Positions 41,982-52,947 are shown, counted from the first letter of the stretch. The stretch is 64,000 bases of DNA from Actinophytocola algeriensis (GCF_014203735.1 NZ_JACHJQ010000005.1:372001-436000); one strand, 5' to 3'. Numbers and translations: made by a program. The notes: a model not told the origin generated them from the sequence alone.

Positions 41982-44900
41982 GTTGCAGTGCGCTGGAAAT
42001 CCGGTCGGCGATGACCGTGACGTGTGGTGGGTCGATGACCGTGATGTGGTCGCCGGGCACCTTGACGATCTCCAGGTCCTGGCAGAACTCGTGCCAGCCG
42101 AGCGCGTCGTCGGTGCGCAGGTAACGCGGGTCCAACGTGGTAGTCAGCGGGTGCGGGTCCTTGGCCCGGAACAGCAGCACCGGGCCGGGGTGGTCGCCTG
42201 GCGTGTACTGCTCGGAGATCCGGGCGTCCACATAGGACGTTTGCTGGTGGGTGAGGATCGCGTCGCCCATGCCGGTCACCCGGTCGGCCAGCCTGCGCAT
42301 GACCAGCGCGTCGCGGTCGGGCTCCGGCATGGCCAGCAGCTCGTCGTGGCGCAGCCCGAGGTCGACCTGGTAGGTCTGCTCGACGTAGTCGACGAACCGG
42401 CGCAGCCTGCTCCGCAGCGCCGCGTCCGGTGTGGACTCGTGGTCGGGCAACGGGATGATCGTGTCGATCAGGAACAGCAGCTCGATGTCCGCGCCCGCCG
42501 CTGACAGCTGCCGGGCGGTCTCGAAGGCCAGCATCCCGCCGAACGACCAGCCACCCAGCCGGTACGGCCCGGCCGGCTGGCATTCGGTGATCAGCTCCGC
42601 GTAGCGCGCGGCCTTGGCCTGCACCGTGTCCAGCTCGTCGAGGCGTTCCAGGCCGTAACAGGTCACCGTCGCGGGCAGCAGCCGCGCCAGCGGCCGGTAC
42701 ACCGCGGTCGGGCTGCCCGCGGCGTGGAACAGGAACAGCGGGACGCCGTCACGTGGGCCGCCGAGCCGCGGCACCGGACCGTCGCCGGTCCCTTCGACCT
42801 CGGCGCGGAGCACGTCGGCCATCCCGGCGATGGTCGGCACCGCGAACAGCTCGGCCGCGGTGACCGGTCTGCCCAGTTCGGCGCCGACCGCCGCGAGCAG
42901 CCGCCGTGTCGCGGCGCTGTCGAGGTCGACGGGCTCGTGCACGGCTGGCTCGGGACCGCTGAGAACCTCGCGCAGTGTCCTGGCCAGCCACCGCTCGGCG
43001 TGGTCGCGGGTGCCCGGGCCGGGTGCGGTCACCTCAGGGAGTTTCTCGGCGACCAGGTGGTCGGCCAGGTCGGTCAGGCTGGCCCCGCGCAACAGCAGCG
43101 GCAGCGGCAGGGTGACGCCGAAGTCCCGTTCCACGGCGCCGCGGGCCCGCATGGCCAGCAACGAGTCCATGCCGAGCGAGGTGAGCGGCGCGTGCGGGTC
43201 CAGCGTGTCCGGCTCCCGCCACATCATCCCCGCCACCAGCGCCGCGAGGTGGTCGCGGACCGCGGTCTTCGCCCGGGCCGGGTCGCCCGCGACGAGGTCG
43301 GCCACCGCGCTCTGGGGGTCTTCTTCCGGTGCCAGCAGGGCGAAGAACGGGCGCTCGGCCAGGCGGGGGAACATGGCCAGCACGGTGTCGGCGTGGAGCC
43401 GCGTGATGGCGGTGTGCCCGCGCCCGGCGGCCAGGACGGCGGCGAGCGCGGCCATGCCCTCGCTGGGCGGCATGGGTTCCAGCAGGGGGTTGTCCTTGCC
43501 TGCCGCGCCGCCGATCTCGGCCCACGGCCCCCACTGGATGGTGGCGGCGGGCAGGCCGTGCGCGCACCGCCAGGCGACGAACGCGTCGAGCCAGGCGTTG
43601 GCCGTGGCGTAGGCGGCCTGCCCGGGGGAGCCGACGAGGCCCGCCACCGAGGAGTAGGCGAGCCACCAGTCCAGGTCGAGCCCGGCGCACGCCTCGTGCA
43701 GCCGGACGGCGCCGGTGGTCTTGGCCCGCCACACCGTCGCCAGGTCCTCGGCGGTCATGGTGAGCACGGCCGCGTCGGCGAAGGCACCGGCCGCGTGCAG
43801 CACGCCGCGCACGGGGGCGTCACCGGCGGCCAGCACCATCCGCTCGGCCACCCCCGGGTCGGCGATGTCGCCGGTCACCACCTCGACCCGCGCGGGGATC
43901 GTCTGCAGTGCGCGCCGGTCCGGTTCGCTGCGTCCGCACAGCACCAGGCAGGTGGCGCCGCCTTCGGCCAGCCACCGGGCCGCGGCGAGGCCGAGCCCGC
44001 CGAGCCCGCCGGTGATCAGGTACGCGCCGTCGCGGATGACGGGCCGCTGCTCTGGCAGGACGGCCCGGGTGAGGGCATGGGTGAACCGGTGCCCGCCGCG
44101 GCGGGCGACCTCGTCCTCCGGCCGGTCGGCCAGCAGTTCCTCGGCGGCGTCGCGGAGGTCGTCGACGTCGAGCAGGGTCGCACGCAGTTCCGGGTGTTCG
44201 AAGGCGAGCACCCGGACGAGCCCGCGCAACGCGGCCTGGCCGGGGTCGCCGGTCTCGTCCGGTCGCACGGCGACGGCGTCACGGGTCACCAGCCACAACC
44301 GGGTCGGAGGCAGGTCGACCAGCGCACGCACGACGGCGGCCACCGCCAGCGTCAGCTCCCTGCCGGCGGACGGCGCCGCCAGCACGGCCACGCCGGTCAG
44401 CGACCCCGCGATCCGTTCACTCCCAAGGGGAACCGTGCGCACGCGCTGCCCGGCGGCGGTCAGTTCCTCGACCAGCTCACCGGGGTCCGCGCCGTCCGCG
44501 TACAGGACCAACCAGTCCGATGTGGACGGTGTGGTCGCGGCGGGCGGTTCGCTCGGCAGCCATTCTCCTTGGTAGGCAAGCCGTTCCGGCAGGTGCGGCA
44601 CGTCCGCGCGGGCCACCGGTCGCCGCGTGATGCCGGTCAGCTCGGCCAGCGCGACGCCGTCGGCGTCGCGCAACTGCACCGCGTCGTCCGTCCCGGCGAT
44701 CACGGCCGCACGCCGCAGGTCGCCGGTGACCCGCACCCGGTCGAACCCGTACGCGCGCCCACCGTCGGCCAGCGCGGCCTCGACGAGTGCCGGGTGCAAC
44801 CGGCTGCCGGTCCAGCCCGCGCCGCCGGGATGGGTCACCTCGGCGAGCACGTCACCACTGGGCTCGACGTCACCGTCGGCAGCAACCGCCGTGGCGGTCG

Positions 44901-47900
44901 CACAACACACCCAAGCCCCGGCAACGCGGGCCCGCACCTCCACGGCATCGCCCACCGCGCTCACGACCGCCTCGGTGTGCTCGCCCAGCGGCAGCAGCCG
45001 GTCCAGCGACACGTCCCGGAGTTCGCCACCGGTCGCGGCGAGCATCAGCTCGACGAGTGCGGTGGGCGGCAACACCGGCACGCCGTGGACGGTGTGCCGG
45101 GCCAGCCACGGGTGTGCACCCAGTCCGACATCGGCCCGCCACACCCGCCGGTCCGTGCCCGGCACCGCGACCCCGTCACCCAGCCACGGGTGCCCGGCCC
45201 GTCTGCCCGCGGCCGTCGCCCAGTACGGCCGGTGCTGCCACACCGGACCCGGCAGGTCGAGCACCACCCGGTCCGGGTACCGCCCGCGAGCCAACCCCGG
45301 ACGGCCGTGCGCGTACAGCGCGGCCAGCGCCGCGGTGAAGCCGTCCGACGGGTCGCGGCGCAGCGTCGGCACCACCACCACGTCCACCCCGTGATCGGCC
45401 GCGGTCCGCTCCGCCGCGACCGTCGCCACCGGGTGCGGCGAGATCTCGACGAACAGCCGGTGCCCGTCGTCCAGTGCGGCGGCGATCGCCTGCGTGAACC
45501 GCACCGGCCTGCGCAGGTTGGCCGCCCAGTAGGCCGCGTCGTAGACCGGGGTCCGCCGGGGATCGGGCGGCACGCTGGAGTAGACGGCGACCTCGGCGGG
45601 CCGGTATCGCAGGCCCGCCAACGCGTCCGTCAGCCCGCCGAGCCACGGGTCGAGTACCGCGGAGTGGCCGGCCACCCCGGCAGGCAGCATCCGCGCCAGC
45701 CCGCCACCGGCCTCGACCCGCGCCACCAGCGCCGCCACCTGCTCGGCGGGTCCGCTGACCGTGCACTGTGTCGGCGCCGCGTACACCGCGACGCCGACCC
45801 CGGGGAACAGCCCGGCGACCTCGTCGGCCGCCAGCTCCACCATGGCCATCGCGCCGCCACCGGCCGCGCCGGCCTCGTCCAGCGCGGCCGTGCGGTGCAG
45901 CATCACCCGCAGCCCGTCGTCCGGCGACAGTCCACCCGCCACGACGGCCGCGGCCACCTCACCCACCGAGTGCCCCAGCACGGCGGCCGGGCGCACCCCG
46001 TGGGCCTGCCACAGCCGGGCCAGCGCCACCTGCATCCCGAACAGCGCGAGCTGGTGCCGCGACAACGGGTCGTCGGCCCGGTCGCCGGTCAGCAGCCGGG
46101 TCAGCGTCACCTCCGCGAGGTCGCCGAACACGTCGTCGAGCGCGGCCACGGCCGCGGCGAACGCGGGTTCCTCGGCCAGCAGGCGACGTCCCATGCCCGG
46201 CCACTGCGAACCGTGACCGGAGAACACGAACACCGGGTCGGTCCTCGTGGCCGGTGCGGTCGTGGTGATCACCGCGGGGTCCGGCCGATCCTCGGCCAGT
46301 GCCCGCAGCCGATCGCTGAGCTGGTCACGGTCGTGGGCCAGGACCGCCGCCCTTGCGGGAGCGTCGCCGGTGGCGTGCGCGAGCGCGGCGGCCAGCGCCG
46401 GGAGCGACCGCTCGTCATGCTCGGCCAGGGCCGCGGCGAGGGCACGCAGCCGGGCGGTCGTCTGGTCGGCGAGCACCACGACCTCGGTCCGATGTGGATG
46501 CTCGGGACGGAGCCCGGCGCGGGGCGGTTCCTCCAGTACGACGTGCGCGTTGGTGCCGCCGAACCCGAACGCGGACACCCCGGCCCTGGCCAGCCCCGCG
46601 TACCGCGGCCAGTCGGAGTTCCCCGTCTGCACCGCCAGCCTGCCCTCGGCGAAGTCGATGTGCGGGTTGGGCTCGCGGTAGTGCGGGCTCGGCGGAATCC
46701 GCGAGTGCCACAGCCCCAGCACCACCTTGATCAACCCGGCGATCCCGGCCGCACCCTCCAGGTGGCCGAGGTTCGCCTTCACCGAACCGATCAGCAGCGG
46801 CGCGGACGGCCGCCGCCCGCTGCCCAGCACCGCGGCCAGCGCACCCGCCTCGATCGGATCGCCGAGCGGCGTCCCGGTGCCGTGCGCCTCCACGTAGTCC
46901 ACCGACCGCGGCCGCACCCCCGCGCGGGCGTAGGCGCGGGCCAGCAACCGTTGCTGCGCGACAGGGTTCGGTGCCATCAGCCCGTTGGACCGGCCGTCGG
47001 AGTTGACCGCGCTGCCCCGGATCACCGCCAGCACCCGATCGCCTGCCGCCTGCGCGTCCGCCAGCCGCTTGAGCACCACGACCCCGCAGCCCTCACCGCG
47101 CACGATGCCGTCGGCGGCGGCGTCGAACGGCTTGCACCGGGCGTCGGCGGCCAGCAGCCCGGTGCGCTGGAACGCCGCCGTGATCGCGGGGGACAGCAGC
47201 AGGTTCACCCCGCCCACGACGGCCGAGGTGGCGTCCCCGGCGATCAGCGCGCGCACCGCCTGGTGCACCGCCACCAGCGAGGACGAGCACGCGGTGTCGA
47301 CGGTGACGCTCGGGCCGTGCACACCCAGCGCGTAGGACACCCGGTTCGCGGTCACCGACGCGGCCGCGCCGGTGGCGGAGAACGTGCCCACCCGGTCGAG
47401 ACCGGTCATGGTCAGCTGCGCGTACTCGGTGGCCGACAGGCCGACGAACACCCCGCAGTCCGTGCCGCGCAACGAGTCCGCCGGAATGCCCGCGTTGGCG
47501 AGCGCCTCCCACGTCACCTCCAGCAGCAGCCGTTGCTGCGGGTCCAGCACCACGGCCTCGTCGGGGCTGATGCCGAAGAACGCGGCGTCGAACGCGGCGA
47601 CGTCGTCGAGGAAGGCACCGAACCTCGGCACGTCGTGGTCGGCCAGGTCCGGCGCGAAGTGTTCCCACCTGCCATCGGGGACCTCGCCGACGGCGTGCCT
47701 GCCCTCGGTCAGCAGCCGCCAGAACTCGGCGGGAGTCGCGGCGCCGGGGAACCGGCAGGCCAGGCCGACGACCGCGACCGCATCCTGCCCTGCCTGGTCC
47801 TCGGCGGCGGCAACCGGTTCTGGCCCGGTCGCGATCGCCCTGGCCAGCTCGGCGATCGTCGGCGCGGTCCACACCAGCGTGCTCGGCAGCGGCCGGCCCG

Positions 47901-48087
47901 CCATCTCCGCGGCCGCCGCCGTGATCGCCACGGCGTCCCGTGAGGACACCCCGAACTCCCGCAGCGGCCGGTCCACATCGGACGCGCCGACCGGGCGACC
48001 GGTCACCGACGCCAGCTGGTCCATCAGCCAGGAACGCCACCGGGTCTCGTCGTGCGGGTTCATGTCCGGCTTCATGTCCGGGTTCAT
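41974..48087 (-). CDS. Type I polyketide synthase, ACP-KS-AT-DH-KR-ACP-ACP-TE (Pks13-like loading and release)
   Basis: The product is 2037 residues from ATG 48087 (GGAAGG 7 nt upstream; two nearby ATGs are weaker). Domains by motif: ACP with Ser near 47 (FGVSSRDA); KS with Cys near 266 (DTACSSS) and His in [12 protein letters not shown] and [10 protein letters not shown] with Ser near 706 (GHSVGE) and an unusual VAGHS at the specificity site; DH with [10 protein letters not shown] near 997 but Glu for the usual Asp (HPALVEAAL); KR with TGGLGGLG near 1355 and Tyr near 1492; ACP with LGMDSL near 1641; a second carrier-like domain with LDSAAT near 1724; TE with GWSFGG near 1847. The FAAL should load the first ACP. 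Confidence 0.95.
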   Translation of the reverse strand: MNPDMKPDMNPHDETRWRSWLMDQLASVTGRPVGASDVDRPLREFGVSSRDAVAITAAAAEMAGRPLPSTLVWTAPTIAELARAIATGPEPVAAAEDQAGQDAVAVVGLACRFPGAATPAEFWRLLTEGRHAVGEVPDGRWEHFAPDLADHDVPRFGAFLDDVAAFDAAFFGISPDEAVVLDPQQRLLLEVTWEALANAGIPADSLRGTDCGVFVGLSATEYAQLTMTGLDRVGTFSATGAAASVTANRVSYALGVHGPSVTVDTACSSSLVAVHQAVRALIAGDATSAVVGGVNLLLSPAITAAFQRTGLLAADARCKPFDAAADGIVRGEGCGVVVLKRLADAQAAGDRVLAVIRGSAVNSDGRSNGLMAPNPVAQQRLLARAYARAGVRPRSVDYVEAHGTGTPLGDPIEAGALAAVLGSGRRPSAPLLIGSVKANLGHLEGAAGIAGLIKVVLGLWHSRIPPSPHYREPNPHIDFAEGRLAVQTGNSDWPRYAGLARAGVSAFGFGGTNAHVVLEEPPRAGLRPEHPHRTEVVVLADQTTARLRALAAALAEHDERSLPALAAALAHATGDAPARAAVLAHDRDQLSDRLRALAEDRPDPAVITTTAPATRTDPVFVFSGHGSQWPGMGRRLLAEEPAFAAAVAALDDVFGDLAEVTLTRLLTGDRADDPLSRHQLALFGMQVALARLWQAHGVRPAAVLGHSVGEVAAAVVAGGLSPDDGLRVMLHRTAALDEAGAAGGGAMAMVELAADEVAGLFPGVGVAVYAAPTQCTVSGPAEQVAALVARVEAGGGLARMLPAGVAGHSAVLDPWLGGLTDALAGLRYRPAEVAVYSSVPPDPRRTPVYDAAYWAANLRRPVRFTQAIAAALDDGHRLFVEISPHPVATVAAERTAADHGVDVVVVPTLRRDPSDGFTAALAALYAHGRPGLARGRYPDRVVLDLPGPVWQHRPYWATAAGRRAGHPWLGDGVAVPGTDRRVWRADVGLGAHPWLARHTVHGVPVLPPTALVELMLAATGGELRDVSLDRLLPLGEHTEAVVSAVGDAVEVRARVAGAWVCCATATAVAADGDVEPSGDVLAEVTHPGGAGWTGSRLHPALVEAALADGGRAYGFDRVRVTGDLRRAAVIAGTDDAVQLRDADGVALAELTGITRRPVARADVPHLPERLAYQGEWLPSEPPAATTPSTSDWLVLYADGADPGELVEELTAAGQRVRTVPLGSERIAGSLTGVAVLAAPSAGRELTLAVAAVVRALVDLPPTRLWLVTRDAVAVRPDETGDPGQAALRGLVRVLAFEHPELRATLLDVDDLRDAAEELLADRPEDEVARRGGHRFTHALTRAVLPEQRPVIRDGAYLITGGLGGLGLAAARWLAEGGATCLVLCGRSEPDRRALQTIPARVEVVTGDIADPGVAERMVLAAGDAPVRGVLHAAGAFADAAVLTMTAEDLATVWRAKTTGAVRLHEACAGLDLDWWLAYSSVAGLVGSPGQAAYATANAWLDAFVAWRCAHGLPAATIQWGPWAEIGGAAGKDNPLLEPMPPSEGMAALAAVLAAGRGHTAITRLHADTVLAMFPRLAERPFFALLAPEEDPQSAVADLVAGDPARAKTAVRDHLAALVAGMMWREPDTLDPHAPLTSLGMDSLLAMRARGAVERDFGVTLPLPLLLRGASLTDLADHLVAEKLPEVTAPGPGTRDHAERWLARTLREVLSGPEPAVHEPVDLDSAATRRLLAAVGAELGRPVTAAELFAVPTIAGMADVLRAEVEGTGDGPVPRLGGPRDGVPLFLFHAAGSPTAVYRPLARLLPATVTCYGLERLDELDTVQAKAARYAELITECQPAGPYRLGGWSFGGMLAFETARQLSAAGADIELLFLIDTIIPLPDHESTPDAALRSRLRRFVDYVEQTYQVDLGLRHDELLAMPEPDRDALVMRRLADRVTGMGDAILTHQQTSYVDARISEQYTPGDHPGPVLLFRAKDPHPLTTTLDPRYLRTDDALGWHEFCQDLEIVKVPGDHITVIDPPHVTVIADRISSALQHR

Positions 48088-48088
48088 G

Positions 48089-49321
48089 TCATCGCCTTCC
48101 TGCCGCGACAGCGAGTCGCTCCGGACGGGGGCGCAACACGACCAGCGCGAGCGCGGCACCGGCCAGTTGCAGTACCGCCGCGACCACCAGCGCGGCGGTG
48201 TAACCGGTGGCCACCTCGGCGCCGCCGGTGTTGCCCGCCACCGCCGTGAGCACGGCCCCGATCAGCGCGACCCCGAGCGCGCTCGACAGCTCCCGGGTCG
48301 TCGTGAGCACGCCGGACGCGGTGCCGGAGTCACCCGTGCCGACCTGGTCCAGCGCGTGCGTGGTCAACGGCGCGGTGGCCGCCGACCCGACCCCGGCGAG
48401 CACCAGCCCGAGCAGCCGGGGCGCCATCGTGGTCTCGTCGTGCACCACCGCCAGCTGAAGCAGCCCGACGGCCAGCACCAGCAAGCCCAGCGCCACCGTG
48501 TGCCTCGGCCCGAGCGCCCTGCTCACCATCGGCACGAACGGGGTCGTCACGATCACCCCGGCGGCCACGACCACCAGCGGCAGCGCGGCATCGGCGGGCC
48601 CGAGACCGAGCGATTCCTGGTACGCCAACGGGGTGAAGAACACGATCCCGCTGATTCCCAGTCCCCACAACAGGACCAGCGCGTTCGACCCGGCGAACAC
48701 CCGGTTCGTCACCAGCCCCGACCACGACCCGCGGACCGGCGCGTGTCGCTCCCGGGGAGTGCGTGCCAACAGGACCAGCGCCGCCGCGGCGAACGGCAGG
48801 TTGCTGTAGAAGATCCAGCTCCAGTGCAGGTACTCGGCCAGTACGCCGCCCAGCCACGGGCCCAGCGCGAGCGCCGCCGCCAGCGCCGCGGTCCAGGCCG
48901 CGATCGCAGTCGCCCGCCGCCGCTCGGGCAGTTCGGTGCGGATCAGGCTCAGCGTGCCGGGCACCACGAACGCCGCCGCGACCCCCTGGACCACGCGCGC
49001 GGCCAGCAGCAACTCCGGCGACCTGGCCACGCCGCCGAGCACCGCGCCCGCCGCGAACACCGCGCACCCGGCCATGACGAGCCGCCGCCTGCCGAACCGG
49101 TCCAGCAGCCTGCCCGCGGGCAGCAGGAGCCCGGCGTACGGGAGCATGTAGGCGATGCTGATCCACTGCAGCGACGCCAGGCTCAGCCCCAGCTCCCTGC
49201 CGATCGACGGGGCGGCCGCCGCGATGATCGTGTTGTCCAGTGTGGTCACGAAACCGGTGAGCGCGGCCACCGCCAGCAGGGCCGCCATCTGCTGATGATG
49301 CGCTCCGCAAGCTCCGCTCAT
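48089..49321 (-). CDS. MFS transporter, DHA2-type exporter
   Basis: The product is 410 residues. ATG 49321 overlaps the desaturase stop (ATGA). The N terminus MSGACGAHHQQM is encoded by the short repeat described at 41862. TTLDNTIIAAAAPSIG in helix 1 and LDRFGRRRLVMAG are DHA2/EmrB motifs, although there are only about twelve helices. Position between desaturase and PKS suggests export of the lipid product or its precursor. The PKS ATG follows its stop after a single base. Confidence 0.9.
   Translation of the reverse strand: MSGACGAHHQQMAALLAVAALTGFVTTLDNTIIAAAAPSIGRELGLSLASLQWISIAYMLPYAGLLLPAGRLLDRFGRRRLVMAGCAVFAAGAVLGGVARSPELLLAARVVQGVAAAFVVPGTLSLIRTELPERRRATAIAAWTAALAAALALGPWLGGVLAEYLHWSWIFYSNLPFAAAALVLLARTPRERHAPVRGSWSGLVTNRVFAGSNALVLLWGLGISGIVFFTPLAYQESLGLGPADAALPLVVVAAGVIVTTPFVPMVSRALGPRHTVALGLLVLAVGLLQLAVVHDETTMAPRLLGLVLAGVGSAATAPLTTHALDQVGTGDSGTASGVLTTTRELSSALGVALIGAVLTAVAGNTGGAEVATGYTAALVVAAVLQLAGAALALVVLRPRPERLAVAAGRR
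49298..49321. repeat. Inverted single copy of the 41862 repeat
   Basis: Read on the minus strand, ATGAGCGGAGCTTGCGGAGC followed by GCATCATC differs by one base from the unit near 41859-41884. Orientation is opposite to the tandem array, so the PKS and MFS genes lie between inverted copies. Confidence 0.85.
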
Positions 49322-50433
49322 GCCGCCTCCGCGGGAACCCTCGAGGCCCCGGTGAGCACGGTCCTGGGCCTGTCTGGCGGCCGACGGGCGAGCCGGTAGA
49401 TCTTGCGCCACACGCTGCCGACCTGTTTGCCCAGCGGCCCGGTCGTGTAGTTCAGGCCGTACCGGTCGCAGATCTCCCGCACCCTCGGCGCGATCCGCTG
49501 ATAACGCCACGCCGGGATGTCCGGGAAGATGTGGTGCTCGATCTGGAACCCCAGGTTCCCGCTGAGGATGTGGAACAGCTTCCCGCCGTCGATGTTGGCC
49601 GACCCGAGCATCTGCCGGTAGTACCAGTGCCCGCGTGACTCGTCCTCGCACTCGTCCTCGCTGAAACTGGCCACGCCGTCCGGGAAATGACCGCAGAAGA
49701 TGATGCTGAACGCCCAGACGTTGCGCACCAGGTTCGCCACCGCGTTGCCCGTGAGCGTCGCCATCGCACCGGGCCCGCTCAACAGTGGGAACAGCACGTA
49801 GTCCTTGAGGGTCTGCTTGACCCCCTTGTGCCACATCTGCCTGCGGATGCCCTTGGTGTCCGACCATTTCCGCCGTCCGGACAGGAGCCGGTCGATCTCC
49901 AGGTCGTGCAGCATGACGCCCCACTCGAACGCCAGCATCAACACCACCGCGTAGACCGGGTTGCCGCGGTAGTACGGCCGCCAGCGCTGCTCGTCGAGCA
50001 TCCGCAACAGCCCGTACCCGATGTCGCGGTCCTTGCCGAGGATGTTCGTGTACGTGTGGTGGACGTAGTTGTGCGTGTGCCGCCACTGCTCGGCCGGGCA
50101 CACCGTGTCCCACTCGAACATCTTCGAGTTCAGCGTGGGGTCGCCCATCCAGTCGTACTGGCCGTGCATGACGTTGTGACCGACCTCCATGTTGTCGAGG
50201 ATCTTGGCGACGGACAGCGCCGCGGTGCCCGCGAGCCAGGCAGGGGGGAACCACCCTGCCCACAGCAGGGCCCGCCCGAGTGCCTCCAGCCGCTGCCCCG
50301 TGGCGACGATGCCCCGGATGTAGGCGGCGTCCTCGTCCCCGAGGTCGTCGACCAGCTCGCGGCGGATCTCGTCGAGCTCGTCGGCCAGTGCGGCGAGTTG
50401 TTCCTCCGTGAGCTGGGGGGTACTCGTACCCAT
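49318..50433 (-). CDS. Membrane fatty acid desaturase (DesA3-like)
   Basis: The product is 371 residues. Three His boxes are present: GHNVMH (HxxxH), HNYVHH (HxxHH) and QIEHH (QxxHH), which bind the di-iron centre. Hydrophobic pairs near residues 65-85 and 165-255 anchor it. It resembles the acyl-CoA delta-9 desaturase DesA3 of mycobacteria, where a ferredoxin reductase gene adjoins as here. It likely introduces a double bond into the acyl chain used by the FAAL/PKS. Confidence 0.92.
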   Translation of the reverse strand: MGTSTPQLTEEQLAALADELDEIRRELVDDLGDEDAAYIRGIVATGQRLEALGRALLWAGWFPPAWLAGTAALSVAKILDNMEVGHNVMHGQYDWMGDPTLNSKMFEWDTVCPAEQWRHTHNYVHHTYTNILGKDRDIGYGLLRMLDEQRWRPYYRGNPVYAVVLMLAFEWGVMLHDLEIDRLLSGRRKWSDTKGIRRQMWHKGVKQTLKDYVLFPLLSGPGAMATLTGNAVANLVRNVWAFSIIFCGHFPDGVASFSEDECEDESRGHWYYRQMLGSANIDGGKLFHILSGNLGFQIEHHIFPDIPAWRYQRIAPRVREICDRYGLNYTTGPLGKQVGSVWRKIYRLARRPPDRPRTVLTGASRVPAEAA

Positions 50434-50452
50434 CGCCTGCGCTCCTCCGTGG

Positions 50453-51547
50453 TCAGATCGCTATCTCGACGTCACCGGCGGGGGTGTTGACGCACAACCG
50501 CACCTGTTCGTCCGGTTCCGCGCTGATCACGCCGGTGCGCACGTCCCGGACCGGCCCCTCGGGCTTGTGACTGCCGCACGTGTGGCAGATGCCCATCCGG
50601 CAGCCGAACGCCGGGCGCAGCCCCGCAGCCTCGGCCTGCTCCAGCAGCGTCCGCCCGTCACCGGGCACCCGGATCCCGCTGCGGGAGAACCACAGCTCAC
50701 CGGCGACCGTCCCGGGGTCGCCGAGGAACGGTGCACCTGCCACGGTGAACCGCTCGATCCGCAGCCGGTCGCTGATGCCCTCCGCCGCCCAGTGCCTGCT
50801 GACCGCGTCCAGCAGCCCGGCCGGCCCGCAGACGAAGGCGTGCGCGTCGGCGTAGTCCGGGGTGATGGCCCGCAGGTGCTGAGCACGGAAGTGCCCGTTC
50901 CGCTTGCTGCCCGTGTACCGGTAGGTGACCGTGAACCGGGGGCAGGTCCGGGCAAGCCGCGCCAGCTCGGCCCGGTAGACCACGTCGTCCGGGGTGCGCG
51001 CGTAGTGCAGGATCGTCACCCGCCCCGGGTAGCGGACATCCCGGAGCGTGCGGGCGATGGACATCGTCGGGGTGATGCCGCTGCCGCCGCTGATCAGCAG
51101 GACGTGGGGGCCCACCTGGTCCGGCAGCGTGAACTCGCCCTCGGCCTGGGACAGGTGGACCAGCAGGCCCGGCCGGGCCCGCGTGGCGAGCCAGCGGGTC
51201 ACCGTGCCGGCCGGGTTGACCTTCGCGGTGATCTCGAGCGGGCCCGCGCCTGCCGCGGACCCGGCGAGCGAGAAGCAGCGGATCCGGCGCACACCGTCGA
51301 TGTCCACGCCGAACCGCACGTACTGGCCTGCCCGCGCACCGGCCCAGAGTCCGTTGGGGCGCAACGTCATCGTGACGGTGTCGGGGGTGCGCCGGGCGAT
51401 CGCGACCACCCTGGCCCGCACGTCGCGCACCGACCACAGCGGGTTGACCAGGTTGAGGTACCGGTCGACGCCGTGCGGCTCGGCGAGTGCGGTCACCACA
51501 CGGGAGGCGAGGAACCTGCGGGTGAGGCCGGTGTCGTGGTTCTTCAT
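50453..51547 (-). CDS. NAD(P)H:ferredoxin reductase with 2Fe-2S domain (desaturase partner)
   Basis: The product is 364 residues. An FNR-like FAD domain (RIRCFSLAGS), NAD(P) domain (LLISGGSGITPTMS, VCGPAGLLDAV) and a C-terminal plant-type [2Fe-2S] domain (CRMGICHTC ... RLCVNT) are present in that order. This is the Rv3230c type, which passes electrons from NAD(P)H to the adjacent membrane desaturase. Start ATG shares one base with the preceding stop (TGATG). Confidence 0.92.
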   Translation of the reverse strand: MKNHDTGLTRRFLASRVVTALAEPHGVDRYLNLVNPLWSVRDVRARVVAIARRTPDTVTMTLRPNGLWAGARAGQYVRFGVDIDGVRRIRCFSLAGSAAGAGPLEITAKVNPAGTVTRWLATRARPGLLVHLSQAEGEFTLPDQVGPHVLLISGGSGITPTMSIARTLRDVRYPGRVTILHYARTPDDVVYRAELARLARTCPRFTVTYRYTGSKRNGHFRAQHLRAITPDYADAHAFVCGPAGLLDAVSRHWAAEGISDRLRIERFTVAGAPFLGDPGTVAGELWFSRSGIRVPGDGRTLLEQAEAAGLRPAFGCRMGICHTCGSHKPEGPVRDVRTGVISAEPDEQVRLCVNTPAGDVEIAI

Positions 51548-52761
51548 CAGAACTGACCGCAGTTGCCCGGCCCCGGCCGGCCCGCGAACACCTCGGCCAG
51601 CCAGTTGGCCGCGTGGTCGGTGGCGGCGGGCATCCCGAGCAGGTGGGCGAAGACGGGCAGGACGTCGAGGTCGTTGAACTGGACGGAAGTGCCCTGTGCG
51701 CACCAGTCCCGGCCCAGCTGCCGCGCCTGTTCGTAGGGGAGCACGTCGTCGGCAGGGCCGTGCTCGAGCAACACGGCGGCCTCGGGCTTGCGGGTGCCGA
51801 TCAGGTTGTCGGCGACGATGGCGTCGAACGGCGGTTCGGCCAGGTAGTCGGCGACCGGCCTGCCGTCCACGGTGAGGTCGCTGGTCTGCCGGAACATGAA
51901 CGAGAAGACGGCGTCGAGCGTGCACTTCCCGCGTGCTTCGTCGAATACCCGCCTGCCTTCGTCATTCGCGAGGTCGAGAATGCCGGAGTCCGGATAGGCC
52001 TCATTCAGCCCGACCAGGGCGAAACCGAGAAATCCGATGTAGAGGCCGCCGTCCAGGGATTCCGCCAGGACCGACATGTCCGCGGGCGGTGCGCCGACAT
52101 AGGCCCCGGCGATGTCCAGTTCCGGCGCGTATTCGGGGGCGAGTTCGGCGGCGGCGGCCGAGGCACCACCGCCCTGCGAGTACCCGGCGATCCCGACCGG
52201 CCCGTCGGCGGGCAGCCCGGCGTCGTCGAGCCGTTGCGCGGCACGCACCACGTCCAGGGTCGCGTGCGCCTGCGACGCCCGGACCGCGTAGGTGTGGTCG
52301 CCCGGCGTGCCGAGACCCTGGTAGTCGGTCTGCGCGACGGCGAATCCCTTGCGCAGCAGGGCATCGACGAACAGCTTCTGGAACAGTGCCGCCGCGTCAC
52401 CCGCCCCTTCACCGACCAGGGTCTTGGAGGTCGCGCACTGGTCACCGAGTCCCGCGGTGAACGGGGCGTAGGCCACGATCGGCCGCTCCCCGGGCCCGGA
52501 CCAGGGCTGGCTCGGCACCAGAACGGTGCCGGTCACGGGAATCGGATCACCCGCGGTGTCCCGGGAGAGGTACATGATCCGGGTCGCGTCGGCGCCGAGG
52601 TAGTTGACCGGCGCGGACTTGATCACGTCACCGTTCGCCCCGGCGGGCAACGGACTGGGCGGCTGGTAGAAATCGACCTGGGCGACGGCCGAGGGGCCCG
52701 CGACGAGCAACGCGGCCGTCGCCACCGTGAGGACGGTACTGAGCGCACGCCGAACAGACAT
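51547..52761 (-). CDS. Secretory lipase (LIP family)
   Basis: The product is 404 residues from ATG 52761 (GGGAG upstream; GTG at 52782 is an alternative). After a signal peptide ending near AVAQVDF, an alpha/beta hydrolase carries YAPFTAGLGDQCA, AQTDYQGLGTPG, the nucleophile Ser in GYSQGGGAS and EHGPADDVLPYEQ. The His would be in FAHLLG. Matches the fungal/actinobacterial secretory lipase family. First gene of the eight-gene operon; may supply fatty acids or process the product. Confidence 0.9.
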   Translation of the reverse strand: MSVRRALSTVLTVATAALLVAGPSAVAQVDFYQPPSPLPAGANGDVIKSAPVNYLGADATRIMYLSRDTAGDPIPVTGTVLVPSQPWSGPGERPIVAYAPFTAGLGDQCATSKTLVGEGAGDAAALFQKLFVDALLRKGFAVAQTDYQGLGTPGDHTYAVRASQAHATLDVVRAAQRLDDAGLPADGPVGIAGYSQGGGASAAAAELAPEYAPELDIAGAYVGAPPADMSVLAESLDGGLYIGFLGFALVGLNEAYPDSGILDLANDEGRRVFDEARGKCTLDAVFSFMFRQTSDLTVDGRPVADYLAEPPFDAIVADNLIGTRKPEAAVLLEHGPADDVLPYEQARQLGRDWCAQGTSVQFNDLDVLPVFAHLLGMPAATDHAANWLAEVFAGRPGPGNCGQF

Positions 52762-52915
52762 ACCACACTCCCGGAATTGCACACTGGAATTCGAGGCCCA
52801 TTTCTCGGTTTGCCGTCAACCACGTATACCGATCGGCGAACAGCCCGGGCAAGGGCACGGGAGACGGCTGCCCGAGAACTTGTCAGCGGGACACAGAGCA
52901 GGTCGCGGGACAGTC

Positions 52916-52947
52916 CTAACCCCGCGACAAAACTGTCGCGGGGTTAG
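52916..52947. promoter_or_regulatory. Perfect palindrome upstream of the lipid operon
   Basis: CTAACCCCGCGACA, loop AAAC, and the exact complement make a 14-bp stem. It lies 155 bp upstream of the lipase ATG and a similar distance from the divergent gene at 53102. Because both neighbours start away from it, it is more likely an operator or attenuator than a terminator. Confidence 0.6.

Noticed and set aside
42724-47943. Very long plus-strand open frame opposite the PKS gene
   Set aside because: It is the antisense shadow of the PKS; composition is Arg/Gly/His-rich with no domains, and the minus-strand frame has all PKS motifs.
52916-52947. Intrinsic terminator
   Set aside because: Both flanking genes are transcribed away from it, so no transcript would end there.
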